Source: Streptomyces sp. NBC_00370 (GTDB lineage: Bacteria; Actinomycetota; Actinomycetes; Streptomycetales; Streptomycetaceae). From it: a DNA stretch of 64,000 nt. A program made the translations under genes and the position numbers. Each line of letters begins with the position of its first letter. The stretch's first letter is position 1. The stretch is taken from positions 2,920,501 to 2,984,500 of the forward strand of contig NZ_CP107968.1 of the NCBI RefSeq assembly GCF_036084755.1, read 5' to 3'. The notes under the pieces are model-generated. The model was given only the letters and a program-made list of their open reading frames with translations, was not told where the DNA came from and did not search any database. Positions 52,980-61,561 of this stretch are shown here, one piece after another.

Positions 52980-54617
52980 TCACCCACGCAGCAGTTCGAA
53001 GAGGACCCGGGAGGGGGCCGGGTCGACATGGGCGCCGATCAGTACGGGCCGGTCGCCCTGGATCCCCTTGGCGACGGCGGCGCGCAGATCGTCGGCGTTG
53101 TCGACGTCGAGCCCTTCGATGCCGAAGGCGTCGGCGAGCTTGGCGCAGGAGAACGACGGGAGCTTCACCCCGACCGGTGTCAGCTTCCGCCGCTCCTGCT
53201 TCACCTCGATCTGGGTCAGCGCGCGGTCGATGATCGCGACGAAGACCGCGGGCGCGCCGTCCTGCGCCGACACCATCAGTTCGGTGGCTCGCATGAGCAG
53301 CGAGCCGTCGCCGAGGAAGGACAGCACGGGCCGGGCGCCCGCCCTGCGGGCCGCCACCGCCGCCGGGATCGAATACCCCATCGTGGAGAGGGCGTTGGAG
53401 GCCAGGTAGTGGTCGGGCACGGTCGGCTCGCTCAGCATGGCGATCAGCGGCTTGCTGAATCCCGCGTCGGCGACGAGATAACCGTCAGCGGGCCAGGCGT
53501 CCAGCGCGGCGTCGACCGCGTGCGCGACCGACAGACCGGCGGAGCCCGTGGGCAGCAGACTGGCGCGCAGGGTGAAGCGGTACGCGGCGACGTCGGCCGG
53601 AGTCCACCGCGAGGCGCCGCCGCCGCGCGCGAGCAGCGCGGTCAGTACCGGTTCGGGGTCGACGACGTACTGCTCGGCGAAGGGGTTGCCCCACTCGGTG
53701 AAGAGGGAGTCGGTGATCGCGACGGCTTCGGCGCCGAAGCACCACGCCTTGTTGTAGTAGTCGAAGGACTCCGGGTCGATCATCAGCACCAGGTCGCTTC
53801 GGTCGAGGAGTTCCTTCTCCAGCCGTCCGTTGAGGAAGGTGCCCGCGAAGTACGGCGAGCCGCCGTGCAGGACACCCTTCTGCCGGGAGGTGGTGAACAC
53901 CGGAATCCGGAAGGCTTCCGCGAAGGCCGCCACCGTCTCGGGGCTGACCCGGCGGTGCCTGCCGCCGAGGACCAGGGCGGGTCGCTCGGCGCGATCGAGC
54001 CGTGCGGCGAGTCCTTCGAGCGCCGCGCCGTCGGCGGGGGCGCCGGACGGCCGGCTCGCCGCTGTCCAGTGCGCCCGCAGCCGGGAGACGGCGAGCGCGG
54101 CCGCCGCGTCGTCGGCCGTGGACTCGGCCGTGGCGACGGCGTCGGGTATCTCCAGATACACCGGGCCCTGCCGGCCGGTCATGGCCTCGTCGACCGCCCG
54201 GCCGATCACGGCGGGCACGTCCATGTCGGCGGTGAGCTTCGCCTGCCACTTGGTCGAGGGCGTCACCAACTGCTCGATGTTGAAGCCCTGCCGGACGACG
54301 AACGGCAGCCGGCCCGCCGGGTGCTGGCCCGAGATCAGCAGCAGCGGGACCTCTTCGAGATAGGTGTTGAGCAGGCCGTTGACGCCGTTGCTCACACCGG
54401 GCGCCAGCGAGAGGACGACGACGCCCGGCAGCCCGGTCAGCTGGGCGTCGGTCGCGGCCATGATGACGGCGGACGACTCGTTGAACGCGGTGCAGTACTC
54501 AAGACCCACGGCGGCGAAGGAGTCGAGCAGGGCCATGTGGTCCTCGCCCGGCAGGCCGTACACGCGCCGCAGCCCCAGGCCGTGGAGCGTCTCTGCTACT
54601 TGCTGACCGATGATCAC
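52980..54617 (-). CDS. Thiamine-pyrophosphate-dependent enzyme (second of the cluster)
   Basis: TPP enzyme of the acetolactate synthase/benzoylformate decarboxylase superfamily, about 545 residues. The N-terminal domain contains VYGLPGEDHMALLDSF and the candidate activating Glu in FNESSAVIMAATDA. The central domain has ALVLGGRHRRVS. The cofactor motif is LGDGSLLMRATEL. It is distinct from the first TPP enzyme and has a normal GDG. The GTG at 54617 (VIIGQQVAETLHGLGL) fits family length; the frame is open to an ATG at 54665, which lies inside an operator-like palindrome. It is the first gene of its unit. Confidence 0.86.
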   Translation of the reverse strand: MIIGQQVAETLHGLGLRRVYGLPGEDHMALLDSFAAVGLEYCTAFNESSAVIMAATDAQLTGLPGVVVLSLAPGVSNGVNGLLNTYLEEVPLLLISGQHPAGRLPFVVRQGFNIEQLVTPSTKWQAKLTADMDVPAVIGRAVDEAMTGRQGPVYLEIPDAVATAESTADDAAAALAVSRLRAHWTAASRPSGAPADGAALEGLAARLDRAERPALVLGGRHRRVSPETVAAFAEAFRIPVFTTSRQKGVLHGGSPYFAGTFLNGRLEKELLDRSDLVLMIDPESFDYYNKAWCFGAEAVAITDSLFTEWGNPFAEQYVVDPEPVLTALLARGGGASRWTPADVAAYRFTLRASLLPTGSAGLSVAHAVDAALDAWPADGYLVADAGFSKPLIAMLSEPTVPDHYLASNALSTMGYSIPAAVAARRAGARPVLSFLGDGSLLMRATELMVSAQDGAPAVFVAIIDRALTQIEVKQERRKLTPVGVKLPSFSCAKLADAFGIEGLDVDNADDLRAAVAKGIQGDRPVLIGAHVDPAPSRVLFELLRG

Positions 54618-54659
54618 AAACCCGATCCCATCTCGCGCCGGACAGATGACATGCGCCGA

Positions 54660-54680
54660 TTGCATGCGTCAACTATGCAA
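54660..54680. promoter_or_regulatory. Candidate GntR site D upstream of the second TPP operon
   Basis: TTGCAT (54660-54665) and ATGCAA (54675-54680) are inverted arms around 9 bp; the left part reads TTGCATGC, the recurrent half-site. It lies 43 bp before the GTG start of the TPP enzyme gene. Confidence 0.6.
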
Positions 54681-54767
54681 ATACAGGTGACTGAATACCC
54701 TGGTTTGCGCGGACATATGGTGCGCTAACTCAACTGCGGAGACCCTGTTCGGAAACACGCAGGAAGC

Positions 54768-54779
54768 ATTGCATGCAAT
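54768..54779. promoter_or_regulatory. Candidate GntR site E, perfect 12-bp palindrome
   Basis: ATTGCATGCAAT is fully self-complementary and contains TTGCATGC on both strands. It lies 103 bp upstream of site D, between the second TPP operon and the end of the MFS gene. Confidence 0.6.
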
Positions 54780-54817
54780 CGCAGCGTACGCTCGGGGCAG
54801 TGCGAGAGCAAGAGGGG

Positions 54818-56110
54818 TCAGCGCTCGGGCTCGCGCTCGGCCACGGCGCCGCCGCGGTCCGCGTCGCCGTCCGACTCCTCGCGCAGCGCGGCGGCGAAGC
54901 GGGCTCCGATGGCGGGGCGGCGGGCCAGTACCGCCATCGCGACCCCGATGGCGAGCAGCGCGGCGAAGCCGCCGACCAGCACCGACCAGCGCGCCCCGAA
55001 GGTGCTGCCCAGCCACCCCACGATCGGCGCGCCGAGGGGGGTCGTGCCCTGGAAGACGATGACGTACAGCGCGATGACCCGGCCGCGCATGTGCCGCGGG
55101 GTCGACATCTGCACGGCGGTGTTGCAGCTGTTCATGAGCGTGATCGAGCAGAGCCCGATGGGGACGAGCATGACCGCGTAGAGCGGATAGCTGGGCATCA
55201 GCGCCCCCGCCGTCATGCACGTGCCGAAGGCGAGCCCCGCGAAGATCAGCAGTCGCAGCCGTGGCCGCTCACGGCGGCCCGCCAGCAGCGCGGCGCTCAG
55301 CGAACCGATCGCCATCACGGAGCCGAGCAGCCCGTACTCCCGCGCACCCCGGTGGAAGGCCCCGGTGGCCATCAGGGCGTTGGTGATCTGGAAGTTGAGG
55401 CCGAACGTGCCGACCATCCCGGCGATGAAGAAGATCAGCAGCAGGTCGGGCCGTGAGCGCAGATAGCGCACCCCCTCCCGCACCTGACCACGGCCGCGCG
55501 GCAGCCGCTCGCCCAGGAACATCTCGGCGGGCCGCATCCGGATCAGCGCGGTCAGTACGGCGACGAAACTGCCCGCGTTGATCAGGAAGGCGGGCCCCGT
55601 GCCGAAGTCGGCGATCAGCACGCCCGCGACGCCGGGGCCGATCAGCCGGGCGATGTTCATGGACGCGCTGTTCATGCCGATGGCGCTCGTGACGTCCTGC
55701 CGGGCGACCACCTCGGAGGCGAACGCCTGGCGCGCCGGGTTGTCGAAGGCGGCGGCGAGCCCGAGCCCGAAGGCGCAGACGAACACTTCCCACAGCTCGA
55801 CGGCGCCGGTCACCACCAGCAGGCCGAGGGTGAGCGCGCTCAGCCCCATGACCGTCTGGGTGCACATCAGCACCCGGCGCTTGGGGAACCGGTCGGCCAG
55901 CACCCCGGCGTGCGCCGAGAGCAGCAGCAGCGGCGCGAACTGGAGCCCGGTGGTGATGCCGGCCGCGAGCCCCGAGTGATGCGTCAGCACGGTCAGCACC
56001 AGCCAGTCCTGCGCCGTGCGCTGCATCCACGTGCCGGTGTTGGACAGGACGGTCCCGGAGACCCACAGGCGGTAGTTGCGGGTGCGCAGCGCCCGGAAGG
56101 CCGAGGTCAC
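54818..56110 (-). CDS. MFS transporter (EntS-like, 12 helices)
   Basis: Major facilitator transporter, 430 residues. About 12 hydrophobic helices, and the MFS loop motif GVLADRFPKRRVL between helices 2 and 3. The N-terminus FRALRTRNYRLWVSGTVLSNTGTWMQR is typical of the EntS-type exporter branch. The C-terminal tail is charged and cytosolic. The GTG start at 56110 overlaps the stop of the MmgE/PrpD gene. It is the last gene of the long thiolase/CoA-transferase unit and may export or import its substrate. Confidence 0.88.
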   Translation of the reverse strand: MTSAFRALRTRNYRLWVSGTVLSNTGTWMQRTAQDWLVLTVLTHHSGLAAGITTGLQFAPLLLLSAHAGVLADRFPKRRVLMCTQTVMGLSALTLGLLVVTGAVELWEVFVCAFGLGLAAAFDNPARQAFASEVVARQDVTSAIGMNSASMNIARLIGPGVAGVLIADFGTGPAFLINAGSFVAVLTALIRMRPAEMFLGERLPRGRGQVREGVRYLRSRPDLLLIFFIAGMVGTFGLNFQITNALMATGAFHRGAREYGLLGSVMAIGSLSAALLAGRRERPRLRLLIFAGLAFGTCMTAGALMPSYPLYAVMLVPIGLCSITLMNSCNTAVQMSTPRHMRGRVIALYVIVFQGTTPLGAPIVGWLGSTFGARWSVLVGGFAALLAIGVAMAVLARRPAIGARFAAALREESDGDADRGGAVAEREPER

Positions 56111-57534
56111 AGGCTGCCGCCGAGGAGGCCGGTCAGCGGCCTGACGTCGGGCAGTCCGTCCAGTACGCCGAAGAGTTCCAGCGAACGCGCCACCTGCCCT
56201 GCGGGCAGTACGGTCCCGGCGCAGTCGCGGTACTTCTCCGCGAGATCGGCCGCGCTCAGCGGGAGCCCGCCGCGCGGGTCGCCGCGCGAGAAGTGGACGC
56301 GCTCGGTCAGCTCGGGCCCGTCCACCAACCGGACCACCACCTCGACGTAGTTCAACTCGGGGTCGGCGGCGGGCCGGTCCGGGTCGGCGACGGGCCGTAC
56401 CCGCGCGAGCAGCCGGCGCGCCCGCGGCCGGGCCACCTGCCCGTCGGTGAAGGCATCGATGCCGAGGCCGCCGTCGAGGACGGCGGCGGCCAGCACGTAC
56501 TGCATGCTGAACTTCGCCTGGAGCCCGGTCACCGGCGCCGGATACGTCATGGGCCCGACCCGCCCCGCGGCGTCGACCTCACCGGCCGGCATCCGGACCT
56601 CGATCCGGTCCACGTCCGCCGCGCCGAAGCCGTGCCGGCGTACGAGGGTGAGGATCGCGTCGGCCGCGCGGTGGCCCCGGTTGCAGCAGGGGTACTTCTT
56701 CACCGCGATACCGGGGTCGAGCACCTGCCAGCCGCCGGTGGCGCGCGGGCTCCCGATGGCGGCCGGGTCGCCGTCGCCCGGCGAGAAGACGGCGGTGAAG
56801 CCGCGCTCACCGTCGAGCACGGACGGCGTCGCGGTGAACCCGCGCCGGGCGAGCAGCGCCGCCAGCAGTCCGGCGCGTGCCGCGTTGCCCGCGTGCAGCG
56901 GCTTGGTCATGTAGCCGAAGTTCAGCCGGAGTCCCGCCGCGCTCGAAGCGGCGATGCCGAGCGCCGTCGCCGTCCGCGCCGGGCCGAGCCGCAGCAGCCG
57001 GGCGCTCGCCGCTGCCGCGCCGAGCACGCCGAGGGTCGCCGTGGAGTGGAAGCCCTGGCGGGCGTGCGAGGGGCCGAGGCTGGCGCCGACCCGGGCGGCG
57101 GCTTCGAGACCGAGGACATACGCGGTGATCAGCTCGGCACCACCGGCGCCGACGAGTTCGGCGGCCGCCAGCGCCGCGGGGACGATCGTCGCCGACGGAT
57201 GACCACGGATCGCGGCGTGCGTGTCGTCGAAGTCCAGGGCGTGCGCCGCCGTCGCGTTGAGCTGCGCCGCGTCGAGCGCGCTGCCGCACCGGCCCGAACC
57301 GAGCAGGGTGGCACCGCCGTCGGGCGGGGTGTCCGGGGCGAGTACGTCGCGCAGGATCCGTACGCACTCCTCGCCGCTGCCGGCCAGCGCGACACCGACG
57401 GTGTCGAGCAGCGCCCGCCGCGCCGCCTCCCTGGCCTCGGGCGGGATGTCCTGGTCCGTGGTGTCGTGGACGAGGCCGGCGACACCGGCCGTCAGTGAGT
57501 GACCGGCGGACAGGGCATGGTCGGCGGGGCTCAT
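56107..57534 (-). CDS. MmgE/PrpD family protein (copy 2, divergent)
   Basis: A 475-residue MmgE/PrpD protein. Family motifs visible are AHALDFDDTHAAIRGHPSATIVPAALAAAE, MTKPLHAGNAARAGLLAALLARRGFTATP, and YPCCNRGHRAADAI. It differs clearly from copies 1 and 3, which resemble each other, so it probably acts on another intermediate. ATG 57534 overlaps the CoA-transferase stop (ATGA), and its stop overlaps the MFS start (GTGA). Confidence 0.87.
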   Translation of the reverse strand: MSPADHALSAGHSLTAGVAGLVHDTTDQDIPPEAREAARRALLDTVGVALAGSGEECVRILRDVLAPDTPPDGGATLLGSGRCGSALDAAQLNATAAHALDFDDTHAAIRGHPSATIVPAALAAAELVGAGGAELITAYVLGLEAAARVGASLGPSHARQGFHSTATLGVLGAAAASARLLRLGPARTATALGIAASSAAGLRLNFGYMTKPLHAGNAARAGLLAALLARRGFTATPSVLDGERGFTAVFSPGDGDPAAIGSPRATGGWQVLDPGIAVKKYPCCNRGHRAADAILTLVRRHGFGAADVDRIEVRMPAGEVDAAGRVGPMTYPAPVTGLQAKFSMQYVLAAAVLDGGLGIDAFTDGQVARPRARRLLARVRPVADPDRPAADPELNYVEVVVRLVDGPELTERVHFSRGDPRGGLPLSAADLAEKYRDCAGTVLPAGQVARSLELFGVLDGLPDVRPLTGLLGGSL

Positions 57535-58883
57535 CCGGGCACGTCGAAGGTCAGCTCGGTGAGGTCCGCGATCTCACCCGCCGTGAAGCCCGGTGCGGTC
57601 GCTTCGAGGTGGAAACGGCCGGCGGTTCTGCGCAGCACACACAGATCGGTGACGACGAGATCGACACAGCCGGTGCCGGTCAGCGGGAAGGTGCAGCGCT
57701 CGACCAGCTTCTGGGAGCCGTCGTTGGCGAGGTGCGGCATCATCACGATCAGCGTCGCGTCGCCCGCCGCCAGGTCCATCGCCCCGCCGATCGTGCCGCC
57801 CTGCCGGTCGGCGGTCGCCCAGTTGGCGAGGTTGCCCAGCGCGTCGACCTGGAGGGCGCCGAGGATCACCACGTCGATCTTCCCGCCGCGCACCATCTCG
57901 AACGAGGTGAGGCTGTCGAAGAAGGCCGCGCCCGGGTCGAGTCGGACGTAGCCGCTGGCCGCGTTGTAGATGTCCTGGTCGTAGTCGGCGGCGGTGGCGT
58001 CAGGCCCGGCCCCGAGCATCCCGTTCTCCGCGTGGGTGACGACGCCCCGGCCCTCGGTGAAGTTGGAGACGACGGTCGGGATGCCGAGACCGAGGTTGAC
58101 GTACGCGCCGGACGGCAGCAGCCCTGCCGCCACCCGCCCCATCTCGCGCCGGGTCCAGCCGGGCTTGCCGCCGTACCGGACAGGCGTGTCGATGTCGACG
58201 CCGCCCCGGCGCTGCTTCGGGAACGGGACCGTCTCCGGGGCCTGTTGGAGCACCCGGGTCACGAAGGTGCCGGGCAGGTCGACCTCGTCCGGGTCGAGCC
58301 AGCCGTCCACCACCTCGCGCGCCTCGACCACGACCACCTTGGCGCTCTTGGCCATGCTCGGGTTGAGGTTGGCGCCGACGCCCCGGAAGGACACGTTGCC
58401 GTACCGGTCGGCGCGGTCGGCCCTGATGAACGCGAAGTCGAGGCTGATCGCCCGCTCCAGCAAGTGCGGTGCGCCGTCGAACCACCGGACGTCCTTGCCC
58501 TCGGCGACCTTCGTGCCGTATCCGGTACGGGTGTAGAAGGCGGCGATTCCGCTGCCGCCGGCCCGCAGCCGCTCCACCAGCGTGCCCTGCGGCACCAGCT
58601 CGATGCCGATCTCCCCCGAGCGGATGTACTCGTCGGCGCCGCGCGAGATGGAGACGGTGATGTGCCGGATCCGGTGGTTCTCCAGCAGCGTCCAGATCGA
58701 GTTGGGGTTCCCGCCGACCGAGTTGGCGACGACACGCAGGTCTTTCGTACCCCGCTCCAGCAGGGCCGGGATCAGCGCCGCGTAGGTGCGGGACGGGCCG
58801 AAGCCGCCGATGCCGAGGCTCGCTCCGTCGGCGATGCCGGCGACGGCCTCGGCCGCCGAGGCGACGCGTTTGTCGATGGTCAT
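57531..58883 (-). CDS. CoA-transferase with fused alpha and beta subunits
   Basis: Family I CoA-transferase, 450 residues. The alpha-type half starts IADGASLGIGGFGPSRTYAALIPALL. The beta-type half contains NLGLGIPTVVSNF and the catalytic Glu in HAENGMLGAGP, followed by the FFDSLTSFEMVRGGKID region. Relatives activate 3-oxo or dicarboxylic acids by moving CoA from succinyl-CoA or acetyl-CoA. In many bacteria the subunits are separate genes; here they are fused. ATG 58883 has GAGGTGA 8 bases upstream and is better than the GTG at 58895. It probably activates the free acid. Confidence 0.88.
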   Translation of the reverse strand: MTIDKRVASAAEAVAGIADGASLGIGGFGPSRTYAALIPALLERGTKDLRVVANSVGGNPNSIWTLLENHRIRHITVSISRGADEYIRSGEIGIELVPQGTLVERLRAGGSGIAAFYTRTGYGTKVAEGKDVRWFDGAPHLLERAISLDFAFIRADRADRYGNVSFRGVGANLNPSMAKSAKVVVVEAREVVDGWLDPDEVDLPGTFVTRVLQQAPETVPFPKQRRGGVDIDTPVRYGGKPGWTRREMGRVAAGLLPSGAYVNLGLGIPTVVSNFTEGRGVVTHAENGMLGAGPDATAADYDQDIYNAASGYVRLDPGAAFFDSLTSFEMVRGGKIDVVILGALQVDALGNLANWATADRQGGTIGGAMDLAAGDATLIVMMPHLANDGSQKLVERCTFPLTGTGCVDLVVTDLCVLRRTAGRFHLEATAPGFTAGEIADLTELTFDVPG

Positions 58884-58891
58884 CGGAGCGC

Positions 58892-59326
58892 TCACCTCGC
58901 CGGGCGGAAGCGCGGCAGGGCCGTACCCTCCGCCGTGCGGTGGAAGACGAGTTCGACGGCCTGGCCGATCTCGACCGCGTCGGTGTCGCAGTCCACGATG
59001 TTCGTCATCACCCTTGGCCCTTCGGCGAGTTCGACATAGGCGAGGACGTACGGAGCGTCGGCGTAACCGCCCGTGCCGCGCCGGACGACCGAGTACGTGT
59101 AGATGTGACCGCGACCCGACGCCTGTTCCCACACCGTCCTGGTCGAATGGCAGAACGGGCAGACCGGGCGCGGGTACCAGATCGCCTCGTCGCAGACGGT
59201 GCAGCGGCGCAGCAGCAGCCGCCCTTCGGACGTCGCGTCCCAGAACTCCCGCAGCTCGGGCGCGACCTCCGGCGCGGGTGCGAACAGCGCCGGTTCCTCG
59301 ACGACTTCACTCGCCGGGTACGTCAT
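58892..59326 (-). CDS. Zn-ribbon/OB-fold protein (DUF35), partner of the thiolase-like protein
   Basis: A 144-residue DUF35 protein. The rubredoxin-like zinc ribbon is CTVCDEAIWYPRPVCPFC (two CxxC). An acyl-CoA-binding OB-fold follows, with GRGHIYTYSVVRR and YVLAYVELAEGPRVMTNI. DUF35 proteins pair with thiolase-fold partners, as in the ChsH2-Ltp2 steroid side-chain aldolase. The ATG at 59326 overlaps the stop of the thiolase-like gene (ATGA), supporting a complex. Confidence 0.88.
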   Translation of the reverse strand: MTYPASEVVEEPALFAPAPEVAPELREFWDATSEGRLLLRRCTVCDEAIWYPRPVCPFCHSTRTVWEQASGRGHIYTYSVVRRGTGGYADAPYVLAYVELAEGPRVMTNIVDCDTDAVEIGQAVELVFHRTAEGTALPRFRPAR

Positions 59327-60480
59327 GCGTCCTGCCTTCCGAGCACGAGTACGGCGCTGCGCATCCGCGCTGCCAGGTCGCCGCCGATGCCGCTGACGAG
59401 GGCCAGTGCGCAGTCGGGAACCTGCACAGGGGCGTTGGCCTCCTCGCGCAACTGCCGTACGGCTTCGATGATTTTGGTGATGCCGCCCCGGTTGGTGGGG
59501 TGGTTGTTGGCGAGGCCGCCGCCGTCGGTGTTGAACGGCAGCTTCCCGAAGGGTGCGACGAGACCGCCGTCCTGGACGAAGGCGCCGCCCTCCCCCTTGG
59601 CGCAGAAGCCGAGGTCTTCCAGCTGCTCGACGACGGCGATGGTGAACGAGTCGTACAGCGACGCGTAGTCGATGTCGGCGGGTGTCACGCCCGCCTCGGC
59701 GAAGGCCCGTGGCCCGGCGGAAGCGGCGCCGGTGTAGGTGACGTCGACCTTCCCGCCGTCGCTGTGCTTGGCCGCCTCGCCGTGGCCGAGTACGGCGACC
59801 GAGCGGCGCGGCAGGTCCCGGGCGATCTCCGGGGAGACGAGCACGATCGCGCCGCCGCCGTCGGTGACGACACAGCAGTCCCCCCGGTGCAACGGGTCGC
59901 TCACCAGCGGCGAGTTGAGCACGTCATCAACCGTGAGCCGCTTGCGCAGGAAGGCGTTCGGGTTGTGCTGGGCGTGCAGCGACGCGGCGACCTTGACCTC
60001 CGCCAGCTGCGCGCTGGTCGTGCCGAATTCGTACATGTGGCGGCGCGCGGCGAGCGCGTAACTGGCCAGGGGCGGCCGGGCGCCGAAGATCAGCTCGAAC
60101 GGGTCCTCGGGTGGGGCCGCCCCGCCGCCGGCGCCGCTGCGGGCCTTGCCCGCCAGCGTCACCAGCGCGACGCTGCACTTGCCCATCGCGATGGCCGCCG
60201 CCGCGTGGCCCACGTGGTAGAGCGGGGATGCGCCGCCGCTCTCCGTGGAGTCCAGATAGGTCAGGTTCCGCAGGCCGAGGTAGTCGGCCAGGGACAGGCC
60301 GCCGGCGCCGGGGGTGTCCCGGCCGGTGAACAGACCGTCCACGTCGTCCAGGGTCAGCCCCGCGTCGGCGACGGCGCCGAGCGCCACCTCCGCGTGGATC
60401 TGCGGCACGGACGTGTCCGGCAGTCGGCGCCCGGGGTGCTCGTAGGCCCCGACGATGAACGCCTTGCGTTTGATGCTCAC
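59323..60480 (-). CDS. Thiolase-superfamily protein (lipid-transfer/retro-aldolase-like)
   Basis: A 385-residue thiolase-fold protein of the SCP2/lipid-transfer branch. The position of the usual nucleophilic Cys reads SGGAS (residues 81-85) and there is no Cys there. The C-terminal GHP box of true thiolases is altered (NTDGGGLANNHPTN). These losses match retro-aldolases such as Ltp2 better than thiolases, so C-C cleavage of a beta-hydroxyacyl-CoA is a reasonable inference. The GTG at 60480 has GAGGA 7 bases upstream. It is coupled to its DUF35 partner. Confidence 0.83.
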   Translation of the reverse strand: MSIKRKAFIVGAYEHPGRRLPDTSVPQIHAEVALGAVADAGLTLDDVDGLFTGRDTPGAGGLSLADYLGLRNLTYLDSTESGGASPLYHVGHAAAAIAMGKCSVALVTLAGKARSGAGGGAAPPEDPFELIFGARPPLASYALAARRHMYEFGTTSAQLAEVKVAASLHAQHNPNAFLRKRLTVDDVLNSPLVSDPLHRGDCCVVTDGGGAIVLVSPEIARDLPRRSVAVLGHGEAAKHSDGGKVDVTYTGAASAGPRAFAEAGVTPADIDYASLYDSFTIAVVEQLEDLGFCAKGEGGAFVQDGGLVAPFGKLPFNTDGGGLANNHPTNRGGITKIIEAVRQLREEANAPVQVPDCALALVSGIGGDLAARMRSAVLVLGRQDA

Positions 60481-60520
60481 TTCGCACTCCTCGCTCGTCG
60501 CCCCGCCACCGGGCCGGGAT

Positions 60521-61561
60521 TCACACCAGGGCGGGCAGCACGTGTTCGCCCAGCAGCTCGACGCTGTCCGGTACGCCCTTGAGCCCTCTGTTGTGGCTGG
60601 CCATGCTGATCTGGGTCACTCCCATGGCCTGCAACTCCCGCAGCCTGCGCACCACTTCCTCGGGTGTGCCGACGACGCCGAACCGCTCGGTGAAGTACTC
60701 GGTCAGCCCCAGCTCGTCCATCAGCGGGCCGTTCTGCGCCGATGTCCCCTTCTCCGAGTAGTCGAAGCGCTGCTGGTAGAGCCGGAGTTGGGGATACAGC
60801 TCCGCCGGGACGTGCTTGCCTTCGAAACCGGCGCGGAACGCGTGGTTGCCGACGGACGCCAGGCTCTCCTTGGCGCGGTACAGCGCGTCCTCGTGGGTCA
60901 GCGCGATACCGCTGCGGGTGTCCCACCAGATGTCGAGCTCGGCGGGGTCGCGCCCCGCCGACCTGGCGCCGGCGTGGATGGTGTCGAGCGTCTCGCGCAC
61001 CACCTCGGGGGTCAGGCCCGAGCCGACGAAGACCCCGTCGGCGATCTCGCCCGCCATCCGCAGCATCCGCGGCCCCTCCGCGACGAGGTAGAGCGGCACC
61101 TTGTGGCCGAGCTTGCCCGCCCACGGCAGCCGCACGTGCCGGTCGCCGAAGTCGGCCCTGCCGGTGTGCAGCAGGTCGCGCAGGGCCAGGAAGTACTCCC
61201 GCATCTCGGCGACCGTCGCGGGCTTCAGCCCGGCGTTGCGTACCGCGCCGTCGCCCCGCGCGATCAGGCAGAACGCCCGGCCGCCGCTGATCACGTCGAG
61301 GCTGGCCAGCGCGTTCGCCATCACCCCGACGTCGCGGGTGACGGCGTTGGTAACGCCGGGGCCGAGCAGCGCCCGCTTCGTACGCGTGGCGGCGAGACCG
61401 AGCGCCGAGAAGCACTCCAGGTTGTTCAGCTGGGTGTCGCCGACGGAGATACGGTCGAAGCCGTAGCCGTCGGCGCGCTCGACGCGCTCGGTGAACGCGG
61501 ACGCGTCGAACTGCCCGTCCCGCTCGGTGGGCGGCGCCGATATCCGTACGGTGATGCGCAT
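60521..61561 (-). CDS. LLM-class flavin-dependent oxidoreductase
   Basis: Luciferase-like monooxygenase fold, 346 residues, near the F420/FMN-dependent reductase branch. Family features are the N-terminal strand VRISAPPTE, RISVGDTQL, LLGPGVTNAVTRDVGVMANALASLDVISGGRAF and FGVVGTPEEVVRRLREL. Cofactor (FMN or F420) cannot be decided from sequence alone. Its ATG directly follows the stop of the upstream PrpD gene (TAGATG), implying coupling. The role is probably oxidation or reduction of a pathway intermediate. Confidence 0.87.
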   Translation of the reverse strand: MRITVRISAPPTERDGQFDASAFTERVERADGYGFDRISVGDTQLNNLECFSALGLAATRTKRALLGPGVTNAVTRDVGVMANALASLDVISGGRAFCLIARGDGAVRNAGLKPATVAEMREYFLALRDLLHTGRADFGDRHVRLPWAGKLGHKVPLYLVAEGPRMLRMAGEIADGVFVGSGLTPEVVRETLDTIHAGARSAGRDPAELDIWWDTRSGIALTHEDALYRAKESLASVGNHAFRAGFEGKHVPAELYPQLRLYQQRFDYSEKGTSAQNGPLMDELGLTEYFTERFGVVGTPEEVVRRLRELQAMGVTQISMASHNRGLKGVPDSVELLGEHVLPALV

